From Bacteroidota bacterium (GTDB lineage: Bacteria > Bacteroidota > Bacteroidia > B-17B0 > Aurantibacillaceae), in NCBI GenBank assembly GCA_013298715.1, contig JAAFIQ010000008.1, positions 1 through 64,000 of the forward strand: a stretch of 64,000 bases of DNA. The letters run 5' to 3'. Below are positions 17,921 through 27,169 of this stretch, in pieces. The notes beneath the pieces are model-generated. The model was not told where the DNA came from. It saw nothing but the letters and a program-made list of their open reading frames with translations, and did no database searches. The position numbers and the translations under genes were made by a program. How positions within the stretch are numbered: position 1 is the stretch's first letter; every line of letters starts with the position of its first letter.

Positions 17921-18467
17921 GTGAATGTTTTTGAGTTAATTGTAAGTAAAATCCCTTGGCTTTTTCTAAGCATCGGTATTTTTGGTTTTTAGCAACAGCC
18001 TCTGTACTAAAACCCATAAGCCTTGCAATTTCTTGCATGGAGAGTTGTTTGTAATAAAAATTTACTAATAAGTCTTTGCATTGTTTTCCTAATTTTAAAA
18101 AGGCGGTTTCTGCAGTTTCTAATTTTTTATCATTTGCTTTTTGTAATTCGTTTTCATCATTCAACACAAAATTATTTTTTGGTTTAAATTCATGCGTGTG
18201 TTTTTTAGTTTTCAATACTTCAAGCCACATATTCTTACTTACTGAAAATAAAAATGTATTTAATGAGGCTGTTAGGTTAAATGATGGATTTTTTATTTTT
18301 TCGAGTGTAAGCAACAAGGCTTCTTGAAAAACATCTTCGGCATCTTGTTTAGTTCCGCTATTGGCGAGTATATACTTTTTAATTACTTTAAAATAACTAT
18401 ACAAAGCCTTAATTGCTTTTGATGTTTTATTTTGTTGGATTAATTCTATTATTTCAAAATCTGTCAT
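17913..18467 (-). CDS. ECF-type RNA polymerase sigma factor
   Basis: A 184-residue sigma-70 family protein. Region 2 is at about 20-90 (SGTKQDAEDVFQEALLLTLEKI and FLFSVSKNMWLEVL). Region 4 is at about 120-175 (FLKLGKQCKDLLVNFYYKQLSMQEIARLMGF is the helix-turn-helix that reads the -35 element). Regions 1 and 3 are absent, as in the ECF group. The overlap with the downstream membrane protein suggests a sigma/anti-sigma pair made in fixed proportion. Confidence 0.9.
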   Translation of the reverse strand: MTDFEIIELIQQNKTSKAIKALYSYFKVIKKYILANSGTKQDAEDVFQEALLLTLEKIKNPSFNLTASLNTFLFSVSKNMWLEVLKTKKHTHEFKPKNNFVLNDENELQKANDKKLETAETAFLKLGKQCKDLLVNFYYKQLSMQEIARLMGFSTEAVAKNQKYRCLEKAKGFYLQLTQKHSHE

Positions 18468-18667
18468 TTTGTAGCTTTTATATATTAATAGGAAAAATAC
18501 GAAAAGGTCATCAAAAAAAAGTGATTGATTATCAGGCGGTTGTGTTTATTTACGTTGGTTTTTTTTATCGTGTACGGCTTATTTTTCTTTTCAAAAACAC
18601 AACTATCTGCAATGAGCAACCTCACGAACAAACCGCTATTAAATCTGTATCGAACAAATTAATCCGA

Positions 18668-18749
18668 AGTGCGCATGGGTGGCATGGGTGTGGCTATTAG
18701 CAGTATAGTTGGAAAAGTAGCTGCGGAGAAGGTGATGAGGGGGTAGCTA
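18668..18749 (+). pseudogene. Remnant copy of the 3' end of the flavoprotein gene
   Basis: This 82-bp stretch closely matches 14983-15066, the last 26 codons of the oxidoreductase plus a few bases beyond its stop. In frame it reads RMGGMGVAISSIVGKVAAEKVMRG and ends in the same TAG, with about ten base changes. Nothing upstream resembles the rest of the gene. It is therefore a leftover of a duplicated or deleted paralogue. Confidence 0.8.
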
Positions 18750-18960
18750 AGGTTTTATTTTTTCTAACGCTAATTTGGTATAATCTTTCGGTTTGTGTAA
18801 TCGAAAAGTTTTATATGGCGTTTGTGTGTGGAAAGAACTCCGTTGAGATATCAAAATGGAAAATTGAGGGTTATAAACATTTAGAAATTACGACATTAAG
18901 GGCGCAAATATTTAACCCTCAAATTAAGATTACAGTTTCTTAAACTTACTTTACTCTGTT
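18750..18960. other. Gene-free spacer
   Basis: No convincing coding frame. A 42-codon open frame starting near 18814 has no recognisable similarity. Together with the flavoprotein remnant, this fills the gap between the sigma factor start and the LytTR regulator stop and may be decayed coding DNA. Confidence 0.3.
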
Positions 18961-19719
18961 CTACAACAAATTTAGCTTCTGCATTAACTCTTCGCGGTAG
19001 CTACCACCAACAGGAATGGTTTTTTTATCGTTTTCTAAAATTACGTTTTGTGAGTCTATGCTTGCAATTTTATCTAGCCTGGCAATAAACGAACGGTGTA
19101 CACGCGCAAACTCTCCGTTACCCAATTTTTTTTCTATGTCCTTCATCGTACTGTGTATGGTGTAGCGGGCGTATTGTGTATTTATGATTACGTAATCTTT
19201 TAGGGCTTCTACGTAATATATATCTTTAAGTAAAACTTTTACCAATCTGCTATTGGCTTTTACAAACAGGATGTCTTTATTTGTTTCTTCTTTGCTTTCA
19301 ACGAGCGAGTACAAAAAATCGCGCTCCTTTTGTAGGGCCGAATCTTTTTGGTATTTGTAATAAGCCATTTCAATGGTTGAGTGTAAATCAACTTCTTTAA
19401 ATGGCTTTAAAATGTAGCCGTAAGGCTCCGTAACCTTTGCTTTGGCAAGCGTTCCTTCGTCGGCATAAGCAGTTAAAAAAACAACTGGTATTTTTAGTTT
19501 TTGTTTTAATTTTTCGCTCACATCAATTCCAGTCATATCTCCTTTAATCATAATGTCCATTAAAATTAAATCGGGTATAGTTTGCGAAATTTTCTCAATA
19601 GCATCTTTACCGTTGTTGGCCATACCAACTACATTATATCCCAATTTAATAAGGCTATTTTGTATATCTCTAGCAACAATGCTTTCGTCTTCAACTATGA
19701 AAATATTTAGTTTTTCCAT
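18961..19719 (-). CDS. LytTR-family response regulator
   Basis: A 252-residue regulator. The receiver domain (1-120) has the acidic pair EDE at 10-12, phospho-acceptor Asp55 in LILMDIMIKG, the TAYAD switch and KPF. The LytTR DNA-binding domain follows (about 150-250; DIYYVEALKDYVIIN, FARVHRSFIARLDKI). It is the last gene of the unit that starts with nadA and lies 9 bp after the PAS kinase, its probable partner. Confidence 0.93.
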   Translation of the reverse strand: MEKLNIFIVEDESIVARDIQNSLIKLGYNVVGMANNGKDAIEKISQTIPDLILMDIMIKGDMTGIDVSEKLKQKLKIPVVFLTAYADEGTLAKAKVTEPYGYILKPFKEVDLHSTIEMAYYKYQKDSALQKERDFLYSLVESKEETNKDILFVKANSRLVKVLLKDIYYVEALKDYVIINTQYARYTIHSTMKDIEKKLGNGEFARVHRSFIARLDKIASIDSQNVILENDKKTIPVGGSYREELMQKLNLL

Positions 19720-19728
19720 TTTTTTAAT

Positions 19729-22700
19729 CTACATGCTAAAACTAATAAAAATTTTGGTTCCTTGTCCTTGTTTTGATTCAAATTTTATTTGACCATCCAA
19801 TTGTTCGACTAAAGTGTTTACCAATTGCAAACCTAAAGAAGGACTATTGTAAAAATCTACCATGCTTGAAAAACCTTGCCCAGTATCTATTACCGATAAA
19901 TAAACCATTTTATTTAATGTTTTTAAGCTCACTAAAATCTCTCCTTTGGTATTTGGTAAAAAAGCGTGTTTAATTGCGTTGGATAGTAATTCGTTAATAA
20001 TAAGGCCTGCGGGTATAGAATTATCAAGTGTAAGGTTTATTTTTTCTATTTCTAAATTCAATTTTATTTCGTTTTCTTTAATTGAATACGATTGTATGAT
20101 GTTATTTGCAAGGGTATTAATGTATTCTGAAAAGTTTACACTTGTAAAGGTTTTGTTTTGATATAAACTTTCGTGTATGTACGCCATAGTTTTTATTCGG
20201 TTTTGGCTTTCCTTTAAAATTGAAATTGTGTTAGGATCTGTGCTGTAAGAGGATTGCAGGTTTAGTATACTACTAATAACCTGCATATTATTTTTTACTC
20301 GGTGGTGCACTTCTTTTAATAATATTTCTTTTTCTTTAAGCGATTGTTCTATATTTTGTTGTATTAATTTTTTTTCGGTTATGTTGTGTGCTATACCACT
20401 AACCTCTTTAATGGTGTTCTGTTCTTCGCTGTAAATTGGATTTAAAAATACTTGTAAATAAATTCTGTTCAGCTTTTTATCGATACTTTCTACTTCAAAC
20501 GTGGTGCTATTGCCCGAGAAGGCGCGGCTATAATGTTCGTTTAACAAATGTGTATAGTGCATATCGTTATTCAAAACGCCTCTATCTAGTTTTAAACCTA
20601 CATAAGGTAGCGTATTGTACATGTTTTCAATTAAATCAAAATAATTTTTATTGAATGATGTTAGTTTATGATCTTGATCTATTGTCCAAACGTAATGGTG
20701 GCTGCTATCAAAAATTGAATTTAATTTTGCAGCTTGATTTAATAGTTTTTGATCGGCTTTTTTTCTATCTGTAATATCGTAGCAAATACCGCTTACCTCA
20801 ACCACTTGTCCGTTATTATCAAAAATTGGATGTAAATAGATTTGCCTAATTAATTGGCGACTATCTTGCGTAATACGCTCACTAATAAACTCAAGCGATT
20901 TTCCGCTAAAGGCTTTTTCGTAATTACTTAGCCAAATACTTTTTGATTTACTTTCTGGTTCATTAATAATAGGATCGATATACGTTTTTTTACTCTTAGA
21001 GTCAATATCAAAATTATGCGAAAGTTTTATTGCGGCGATGTAATTTTTATTGTGTGATGTAATTTCAAATTTTTTATTGATGGTCCACATGGATTGTTGA
21101 CCGCTTTCAAAAATTGCATTTAGTTTAGAGGACTGTTTTACTAATTCTTCTTGTATACTTATTTCTTTGGTAATATCTATTCCTAAGCAACTTATTTCTG
21201 ATACGTTTTTTTGTGCGTCGTATATTGGAAATAAATATATTTTGTGAGCTAAATTTATTAGCTTATTTATTCGTGTAAACTCTACTTTTTCACCATTAAA
21301 TGCTTTGTTTAGATGTATGGTCCATATCCTTAAAAACTCTTTTTTTCTTTCTTCTTCTTTAATAGCATGCGTAATTACATCGCCAACTTTAACTTTGTGA
21401 TTATATAATTTTTTTACAAGCGTTGAATAATTGTTATTGAACGACGTAATTTGTAAATTTTTATTTACGGTCCACATTAGGTGGTTAGTGCTTTCAAAAA
21501 TAGAAGTGAGTTGGGCTGTAGTTTTACTAAGCTGTAATTGGGTTTGGTTTCTCTTAGCAATTTCGGCCTGTAAATTTTGGTTAGATAATAGAGCGGCTTC
21601 TGTTTTAATGCGCGCCTGCTCTAGTTCTTTTTCGAGAGTAATGTTTTTAATTAATGTGAGGTAACAATTTTGATGGTTAAATTCAATTTTTGTAGTAACC
21701 GTTTCAACTTGAATTTTTTTATTGTTTTTATTAATTAAGGTGTAATAATTTACACCTGCTAAATTTTTTTCAGATTTTTGAATTTGTTTTGCGCGCTGTT
21801 CTGCAATTGATTTACTTTCAGGAATCAAAAAATCAACCATTGATTTTCCAATTAATTCATTTTGATTTTTTATTCCTAACATTTTTATGAGGGAAATATT
21901 TCCAAACAAAAATTTACCTTTATCGTGTATCAAATAGGCTAGTGGTGTAATATCTAATAAATTTTGATAGTTCTTTTTTTCTTGCTCTAACTCAGATTCT
22001 TTTATTTGTTGTTCGGTAATATTTCGATAAATGTTTAAATAGTAAATTATTTTATTATTGGCATCAAGAATGGGGGTTAAACTATTTTCTAGCCATAATA
22101 TTGTTCCGTTTTTATGTTTTGTTTTATAACGGTATGAATAATTTTTTACAACACCTTTTTTTTGATTGCGCTTTAATTCATTATCAATGCGTTTAAATTC
22201 TGATGAAAAATCCATACTTCTCTTCTCGAAAAAATTACTATCGTTATATAAATCTTCAGGTTTATTTCCGAGAATGTTTGTAATATTTGGACTAACGTAT
22301 AAATACTTTTCTTGAGGGTAATACGTATATAACGAAATTATATCGTTTGAGTTATTTGTAATTAAATTAAATTTTTCTTTGATTTCTTGTAATTCTAGTT
22401 CCGTTTTTTTTCTATCAGTAATATTTTTTACTCTTCCTACGATGCCAATAACTTTTTTATTTTCATTAAGTAATGGTTGAATTTTACTTTCTAAATAAAT
22501 AAGTTCTGTTTTTGATTTTTGATATCTGTAAACAATGGTTCCGTTAAACGATTTATTTTTACGTACTCTATTATAATCTTTTATACTTGTGATGTAATTT
22601 TTTTTATCTTCCTCATGCAAGGAATTTTTAAAGATTTCGAAATTATCATACGCTTCATTCGATGGTATTCCGGCGAGTTGTTTAACCCCTTCGCTAATGT

Positions 22701-23169
22701 AACTAAAATGTGGTTTTGGTAAAAATCGTAATTCATATATTAATTCATCAGGAATTTTTCCTAAATTTTCGAGTAACTGTTTTGCTTTAAAATTATTAGG
22801 TTCTTTATTTTCTTTATTAACTAGAGTAATTGTGCTTTGTAGTACCCATTTATTAGTGTGTTTAATTTTGTTGGATTTTAATTCAATACTAACATTACTA
22901 TTTTTTGAATCTGATAAACTAAGTTCTACTGTTTGAATCGTTTTTCCTCTAATTACAAGGTTAATATGCGCAATTAGTTTTTGATGTTGAGTTTTACTAA
23001 TTAAATTAGATAAGGTGAATTTTTGTTTAGTATTATTTTTAGGAATTTGTAATAAATTTTTGGCTAGATTATTTGCAAAGTAAATTTCATTACTATCAAA
23101 AATAATAAGTGCAACGGGAAGCGCGTTTAGCGTGCTTTCATTTATACTACTTTTAATTTTAATTGACAT
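19729..23169 (-). CDS. Multi-PAS sensor histidine kinase (HisKA_2 type)
   Basis: A 1146-residue soluble kinase without a clear membrane segment. About seven PAS/PAC modules run from residue 10 to about 925 and often end in NITDRKK-type linkers. The HisKA_2 phospho-acceptor box is LKEVHHRVKNNMQVISSILN with the first His at 955. The HATPase domain follows with N box NELLSNA (Asn about 1059) and DTGQGF. Three consecutive late PAS modules resemble one another closely (QLTSIFESTNHLMWTVN, KLNAIFESGQQSMWTIN, KLNSIFDSSHHYVWTID), showing internal duplication. Cytoplasmic sensing of small ligands or redox state is likely; the ligand is unknown. Confidence 0.93.
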   Translation of the reverse strand: MSIKIKSSINESTLNALPVALIIFDSNEIYFANNLAKNLLQIPKNNTKQKFTLSNLISKTQHQKLIAHINLVIRGKTIQTVELSLSDSKNSNVSIELKSNKIKHTNKWVLQSTITLVNKENKEPNNFKAKQLLENLGKIPDELIYELRFLPKPHFSYISEGVKQLAGIPSNEAYDNFEIFKNSLHEEDKKNYITSIKDYNRVRKNKSFNGTIVYRYQKSKTELIYLESKIQPLLNENKKVIGIVGRVKNITDRKKTELELQEIKEKFNLITNNSNDIISLYTYYPQEKYLYVSPNITNILGNKPEDLYNDSNFFEKRSMDFSSEFKRIDNELKRNQKKGVVKNYSYRYKTKHKNGTILWLENSLTPILDANNKIIYYLNIYRNITEQQIKESELEQEKKNYQNLLDITPLAYLIHDKGKFLFGNISLIKMLGIKNQNELIGKSMVDFLIPESKSIAEQRAKQIQKSEKNLAGVNYYTLINKNNKKIQVETVTTKIEFNHQNCYLTLIKNITLEKELEQARIKTEAALLSNQNLQAEIAKRNQTQLQLSKTTAQLTSIFESTNHLMWTVNKNLQITSFNNNYSTLVKKLYNHKVKVGDVITHAIKEEERKKEFLRIWTIHLNKAFNGEKVEFTRINKLINLAHKIYLFPIYDAQKNVSEISCLGIDITKEISIQEELVKQSSKLNAIFESGQQSMWTINKKFEITSHNKNYIAAIKLSHNFDIDSKSKKTYIDPIINEPESKSKSIWLSNYEKAFSGKSLEFISERITQDSRQLIRQIYLHPIFDNNGQVVEVSGICYDITDRKKADQKLLNQAAKLNSIFDSSHHYVWTIDQDHKLTSFNKNYFDLIENMYNTLPYVGLKLDRGVLNNDMHYTHLLNEHYSRAFSGNSTTFEVESIDKKLNRIYLQVFLNPIYSEEQNTIKEVSGIAHNITEKKLIQQNIEQSLKEKEILLKEVHHRVKNNMQVISSILNLQSSYSTDPNTISILKESQNRIKTMAYIHESLYQNKTFTSVNFSEYINTLANNIIQSYSIKENEIKLNLEIEKINLTLDNSIPAGLIINELLSNAIKHAFLPNTKGEILVSLKTLNKMVYLSVIDTGQGFSSMVDFYNSPSLGLQLVNTLVEQLDGQIKFESKQGQGTKIFISFSM

Positions 23170-23170
23170 T

Positions 23171-24838
23171 TTATTTTCTTATTGTTTGCGTTTTATTATC
23201 GTCAATTTTAATATTATATGTTCGCAAACCTTGCTCATAAGTAGGAATAATTTTTACACCTTGCCATTTTATTTCAATATCATTTTCGTAATTTATTGTT
23301 AAGTAAGCAAAACCTAAGTTATCATAAAACACCCAATCGCCAGTTTTAGCGCCACCTGAGTATGAGCCAATAACCATACGCTTTCCGTTTGGATGGTAAT
23401 AGGTGTGAACGCCAATTGGTTCACCATTTTGGAATTTTCCTTCAAATCGTTTTATTTTACTAGGCATGTAAAAACTTTGCCAAGTGCTATCCGGTTCACC
23501 ATTTACGTAATTGCCTTGTTCTTTATAATTTGCAGTTTCTAACATCCATTTCCCATCTTGCAAATTATCTACGTAGTTTCCTATCATTGTTGTTTTTCCG
23601 TTTTCATCTACATCTTTTAATTGTCCTTCTCGCTTACCGTTTACGTAATTTTCTTCTCTGTATAAATTACCACTTTCGTAAAACCATTTCCATACGCCTT
23701 GGGCACGACCTTTCTTATCATACTTTCCTTTCTGTTCTATTTTTCCATTAGGGTAATAAAATTCCCAATCCCCTACTCTATTACCTTCTTTGTAACTTCC
23801 TTTTCCTTTAAACTCGCCGGTGTTATGAAATTCCGTCCAAATACCTTTTCTATTTCTAACACTATCTACAGCGCCTCGAGCTACGACTGTTCCATCAAAA
23901 TATTCTATGCAGCTATCAGGTATTGCAACATTCCTACATATCAATTTATTTTTATATACAGGTTCTATTAAAGTTGTATCATCTACCAAAATTAAACTAC
24001 TATCACATCGGCGTTTTTGAATGTACTTAAAATGTGTTCCTATTGCAACTCCTTCAGAATATACGCCTTCGTACTTAAGTGTACCATCTTCATAAACATC
24101 TCTATAAACCTCTACATTAGCAATTTCGGGGGCTTTTAAAATTTGTTTGCCATTATTAAATTTTTTGGTTGATAGTAAATTTCCTTTTTTGTCAAATTCT
24201 TTTACATAACCATCTAAACTATCATCGTTAAATTTTTGTTCTTTTTTTACAGATAAGTCTTCGTAAAAATCTTTCCAAATGCCTTGTTTTTTATTTGCAG
24301 CATCGCGCTGATTAATTTTTTCGTAACTCTGAATTATACCGCCTTTATAAGTGGTAATGCCCGTAATTAAAGAATCATTGCTATACTCATAACCAACGCC
24401 TTCTGGTTTTCCTTTTATATAATTTACAAATGTTTTTGTTCTTCCATTTTTATGATAGGTACATTTTTTTCCTTCCAATACATCATTGGCTAATGTTTCA
24501 ATACTGGTTAGTTTTTGTAAGGTATCGTACAAACGTGTTTCTCCGTTTTTTTTGCCTTCTTTATAATTTACAGTTTTTTGTAAGCGACCTTTTTCATCGT
24601 AAAATTTCCAAATACTATCTAACTGAAAATTTTTACGATTACCTTCTATTTTTATTTTTCCGTTTTTATGATAATTTTTCCAATAGCCTTCTGGTTTTCC
24701 ATCTACCATGTTTCCTTCGCTACTAATGGCGCCATTATCGTAATAAAATTTATTATAACCATTTTTATTAGTAGTTTGCGAAAATAAAACCACATTACAG
24801 CAAATAAAAAAAACTATAATTTTAAATTTTGATTTCAT
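23171..24838 (-). CDS. Secreted YwqK/MORN-like repeat protein
   Basis: A 555-residue protein with a signal peptide (1-20, VLFSQ). It has about fifteen repeats of the YxNGxxxxEGxYxxGKxxGxWxxYxxNG type (for example FYYPNGKIEQKGKYDKKGR), the pattern called MORN or toxin-antitoxin YwqK in databases. The repeats form a beta-hairpin array; no enzyme domain is seen. It is separated by 1 bp from the kinase and 5 bp from the aspartic protease gene, so it is co-transcribed with them. Its placement beside a large sensor kinase may be meaningful, but its role is unknown. Confidence 0.85.
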   Translation of the reverse strand: MKSKFKIIVFFICCNVVLFSQTTNKNGYNKFYYDNGAISSEGNMVDGKPEGYWKNYHKNGKIKIEGNRKNFQLDSIWKFYDEKGRLQKTVNYKEGKKNGETRLYDTLQKLTSIETLANDVLEGKKCTYHKNGRTKTFVNYIKGKPEGVGYEYSNDSLITGITTYKGGIIQSYEKINQRDAANKKQGIWKDFYEDLSVKKEQKFNDDSLDGYVKEFDKKGNLLSTKKFNNGKQILKAPEIANVEVYRDVYEDGTLKYEGVYSEGVAIGTHFKYIQKRRCDSSLILVDDTTLIEPVYKNKLICRNVAIPDSCIEYFDGTVVARGAVDSVRNRKGIWTEFHNTGEFKGKGSYKEGNRVGDWEFYYPNGKIEQKGKYDKKGRAQGVWKWFYESGNLYREENYVNGKREGQLKDVDENGKTTMIGNYVDNLQDGKWMLETANYKEQGNYVNGEPDSTWQSFYMPSKIKRFEGKFQNGEPIGVHTYYHPNGKRMVIGSYSGGAKTGDWVFYDNLGFAYLTINYENDIEIKWQGVKIIPTYEQGLRTYNIKIDDNKTQTIRK

Positions 24839-24843
24839 AAAAA

Positions 24844-25224
24844 TTACATAACAATGGCAACGGCCATATTAGGATTTTGTGGATTTACAGTAATTTTTAA
24901 TTGTGCTGGATGTATTACTAAATCCATATCTTCAATAGGTATAGCACCTAATAAAACTTGTTCCCCTAAAACCAATGCCCCAACTAAACACATTCTATTA
25001 TCAAAATTTATTTTAATTGGACCTACGTAATCAACGTTTTTTGTAGAACCATCAGCAATAATAACCTCTCTTTTATCGTGTACTTTTAATTTTAATTGAT
25101 TTGCTATATGCTGCGGAATACATAAAAAATTACTTCCTGTATCAACCAATGATTTTACTTCCATTGGTTTTAAATTTTGCTCCATTGGATTAGACAAAAT
25201 AATATCTGTATAAATCAATCTCAT
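24844..25224 (-). CDS. Clan AA (retropepsin-like) aspartic protease
   Basis: A 126-residue single-domain protein with the retropepsin signature: catalytic LVDTGSNF at about residues 29-36 and the second conserved stretch LLGAIPIEDMDLVI near 90-104. The short length fits a homodimeric protease with one Asp per subunit. There is no signal peptide. It lies 28 bp after nadA. Bacterial members have few known substrates, so the role here is open. Confidence 0.85.
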   Translation of the reverse strand: MRLIYTDIILSNPMEQNLKPMEVKSLVDTGSNFLCIPQHIANQLKLKVHDKREVIIADGSTKNVDYVGPIKINFDNRMCLVGALVLGEQVLLGAIPIEDMDLVIHPAQLKITVNPQNPNMAVAIVM

Positions 25225-25252
25225 AACCCAAATATAACAAATTTAATTGAAT

Positions 25253-26230
25253 TTATAAGCCAAACTTTGCGCTTAAATCAAGCATTTTTGCTATTGGTAA
25301 TTTGGCTTTTTTAATTAAATCTTCATTCATTAATAATTCAGGTTTCTCGTATTTTAATGCGACGTAAATTTTTTCTAAGGTATTTAATTTCATGTATGGA
25401 CAATCGTTACAAGCACAATTGTTATTTGGCGGCGCAGGTATAAATGTTTTTGTAGGGCTGGCTTTTTGCATTTGATGTAATATACCCGTTTCAGTTACTA
25501 CAATAAATTCATTTCCATTTTCTGCTTTTTTTGTATAATTTAATAAAGCAGTTGTACTACCAATAAAATCAGCATGTTCAAGCAAAGGTGCTTCGCATTC
25601 AGGATGAGCAATTATTTTTGCTAATGGATTTTGTAATTTTAATTTTAGTAATTTTTCTAAACTAAAAATTTCATGCACCATACAAGCACCATCCCACAAT
25701 ACCATATTACGACCTGTTTTTTTATTAATGTATGCACCTAAATTTTTATCAGGAGCAAAAATTATTGGTTGATCTTTTGGAAACGACTCTACAATTTGAA
25801 CCGCATTTGTACTTGTAACAATAACATCACTTAAAGCTTTAATATCGGCAGTGCAATTAATATAAGTAAGTACAATATGATTAGGATAACTGGCTTTAAA
25901 GGCAGCAAATTTATCTGGTGGACACGAATCGGCCAAACTGCAACCTGCTTTTAAATCTGGTATTAAAACTTTTTTGGTTGGATTTAAAATTTTTGCTGTT
26001 TCGGCCATAAAATGAACGCCAGCAAATAAAATAATATCCGCTTGCGTTTTTTCTGCTTGTTGGGCTAGGCCTAAACTATCGCCAATATAATCAGCAATAT
26101 CCTGAATATCAGGGTTTTGATAGTAGTGTGCGAGCAGCACGGCATTCTTCTCTTTTTTAAGATAGTTTATTTCTTTTACTAAATCAAGTGCTGAATCTAT
26201 TTCAACTTCTAAGTATCCTTTATCTAACAT
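25253..26230 (-). CDS. nadA: Quinolinate synthase
   Basis: A 325-residue [4Fe-4S] enzyme condensing iminoaspartate with dihydroxyacetone phosphate to quinolinate in de novo NAD synthesis. Substrate motifs [15 protein letters not shown] and [12 protein letters not shown] are present. Candidate cluster cysteines are in [18 protein letters not shown] and [24 protein letters not shown] is also conserved. nadB and nadC are not in the window. It heads the minus-strand five-gene unit, with a 495-bp spacer upstream for its promoter. Confidence 0.96.
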   Translation of the reverse strand: MLDKGYLEVEIDSALDLVKEINYLKKEKNAVLLAHYYQNPDIQDIADYIGDSLGLAQQAEKTQADIILFAGVHFMAETAKILNPTKKVLIPDLKAGCSLADSCPPDKFAAFKASYPNHIVLTYINCTADIKALSDVIVTSTNAVQIVESFPKDQPIIFAPDKNLGAYINKKTGRNMVLWDGACMVHEIFSLEKLLKLKLQNPLAKIIAHPECEAPLLEHADFIGSTTALLNYTKKAENGNEFIVVTETGILHQMQKASPTKTFIPAPPNNNCACNDCPYMKLNTLEKIYVALKYEKPELLMNEDLIKKAKLPIAKMLDLSAKFGL

Positions 26231-26725
26231 ATATACCTTCTTTTTTAAAAATTTAATTATGTTGTATTATATATAGGGTGTTAATACTGTTAATTAATTG
26301 GCACTTTTTTAGTTGCATTTTTAACTTGTTACAGGTAATTAACACTTAATACACAAAGTTAATCAATTAAGTACTTGAAAATGAGATGTGCTAATATAAA
26401 TTAACAACTGTTAATAGTTATTAGTGTGTATAATTAGTAAGCAGTTTTTTGTGTTAGTAAATGAATTATTAGTCTGATAAATTCTTAATGAAATTTATAA
26501 GTTTACTTGTAATTAATGTAAAATTTACTAAGAGTAAATTATTGCTAACATTGGCTTAAAATTGTATTATGTATTTATTAACAAGGTTATTTCTTATTAA
26601 CATAAAAAGTGTTTATTAATACCCTAAATTTTTGTTCATTATCAGTTAGTTAGTTTATTAGTGTTAATTAACGTTGATTACTATTTTTACACAAAGATTA
26701 AAATTAGTTTCAGTAATTAAAAATT
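26231..26725. other. 495-bp very AT-rich divergent spacer
   Basis: This lies between divergent nadA and rpiB. There is no open frame of note. TTAATTA, GTTAAT and TTAAC words recur throughout in both orientations, including the palindrome-like GTTAATTAAC at 26663-26672. No match to the DnaA box TTATCCACA was found. It must hold both promoters; whether the repeated words are protein sites is unknown. Confidence 0.4.
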
Positions 26726-27160
26726 ATGAGTATTACTATTTCCTTAGGGAGCGACCATGCTGGCTTTGAATTAAAACAACATATTATTAATTATTTGAAC
26801 GATAAGAAAATTGCATTTAAAGATAAAGGTTGTTATAGTTTAGAACGAGCCGATTATCCAGATTTTGGACATGCCGTTGCAATAAGTATTTTGAATAAAG
26901 AAACTGATTTAGGTATTTTAGTTTGCGGTAGCGGTAATGGTATTAATATGAGTGCAAACAAACACAATGGTATTAGAGCTGCATTGTGTTGGAATGAAGA
27001 AATTGCTAAACTAGCTAAACAACATAATGATGCCAATATACTAACTTTACCTGGCAGATACATTTCTGTTGATGAGGCTATAAAATGTGTAAATGCATTT
27101 TTAACAGAAACATTTGAAGGTGGCAGACATGCCGATAGAATTGAAAAAATAGATTTATAA
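26726..27160 (+). CDS. rpiB: Ribose 5-phosphate isomerase B
   Basis: A 144-residue LacAB/RpiB-family isomerase interconverting ribose 5-phosphate and ribulose 5-phosphate. GSDHAGFELK at the N-terminus binds the substrate. The catalytic Cys is in LVCGSGNGINMSANK. The C-terminal GGRHADRI carries phosphate-binding Arg and His residues. Length is normal. The next gene follows after 9 bp. Confidence 0.95.
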   Translation: MSITISLGSDHAGFELKQHIINYLNDKKIAFKDKGCYSLERADYPDFGHAVAISILNKETDLGILVCGSGNGINMSANKHNGIRAALCWNEEIAKLAKQHNDANILTLPGRYISVDEAIKCVNAFLTETFEGGRHADRIEKIDL

Positions 27161-27169
27161 AAATATATT

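Noticed and set aside
26231-26725. Replication origin
   Set aside because: Very AT-rich and divergent, but no DnaA-box match, and no dnaA or dnaN beside it; not enough to call.
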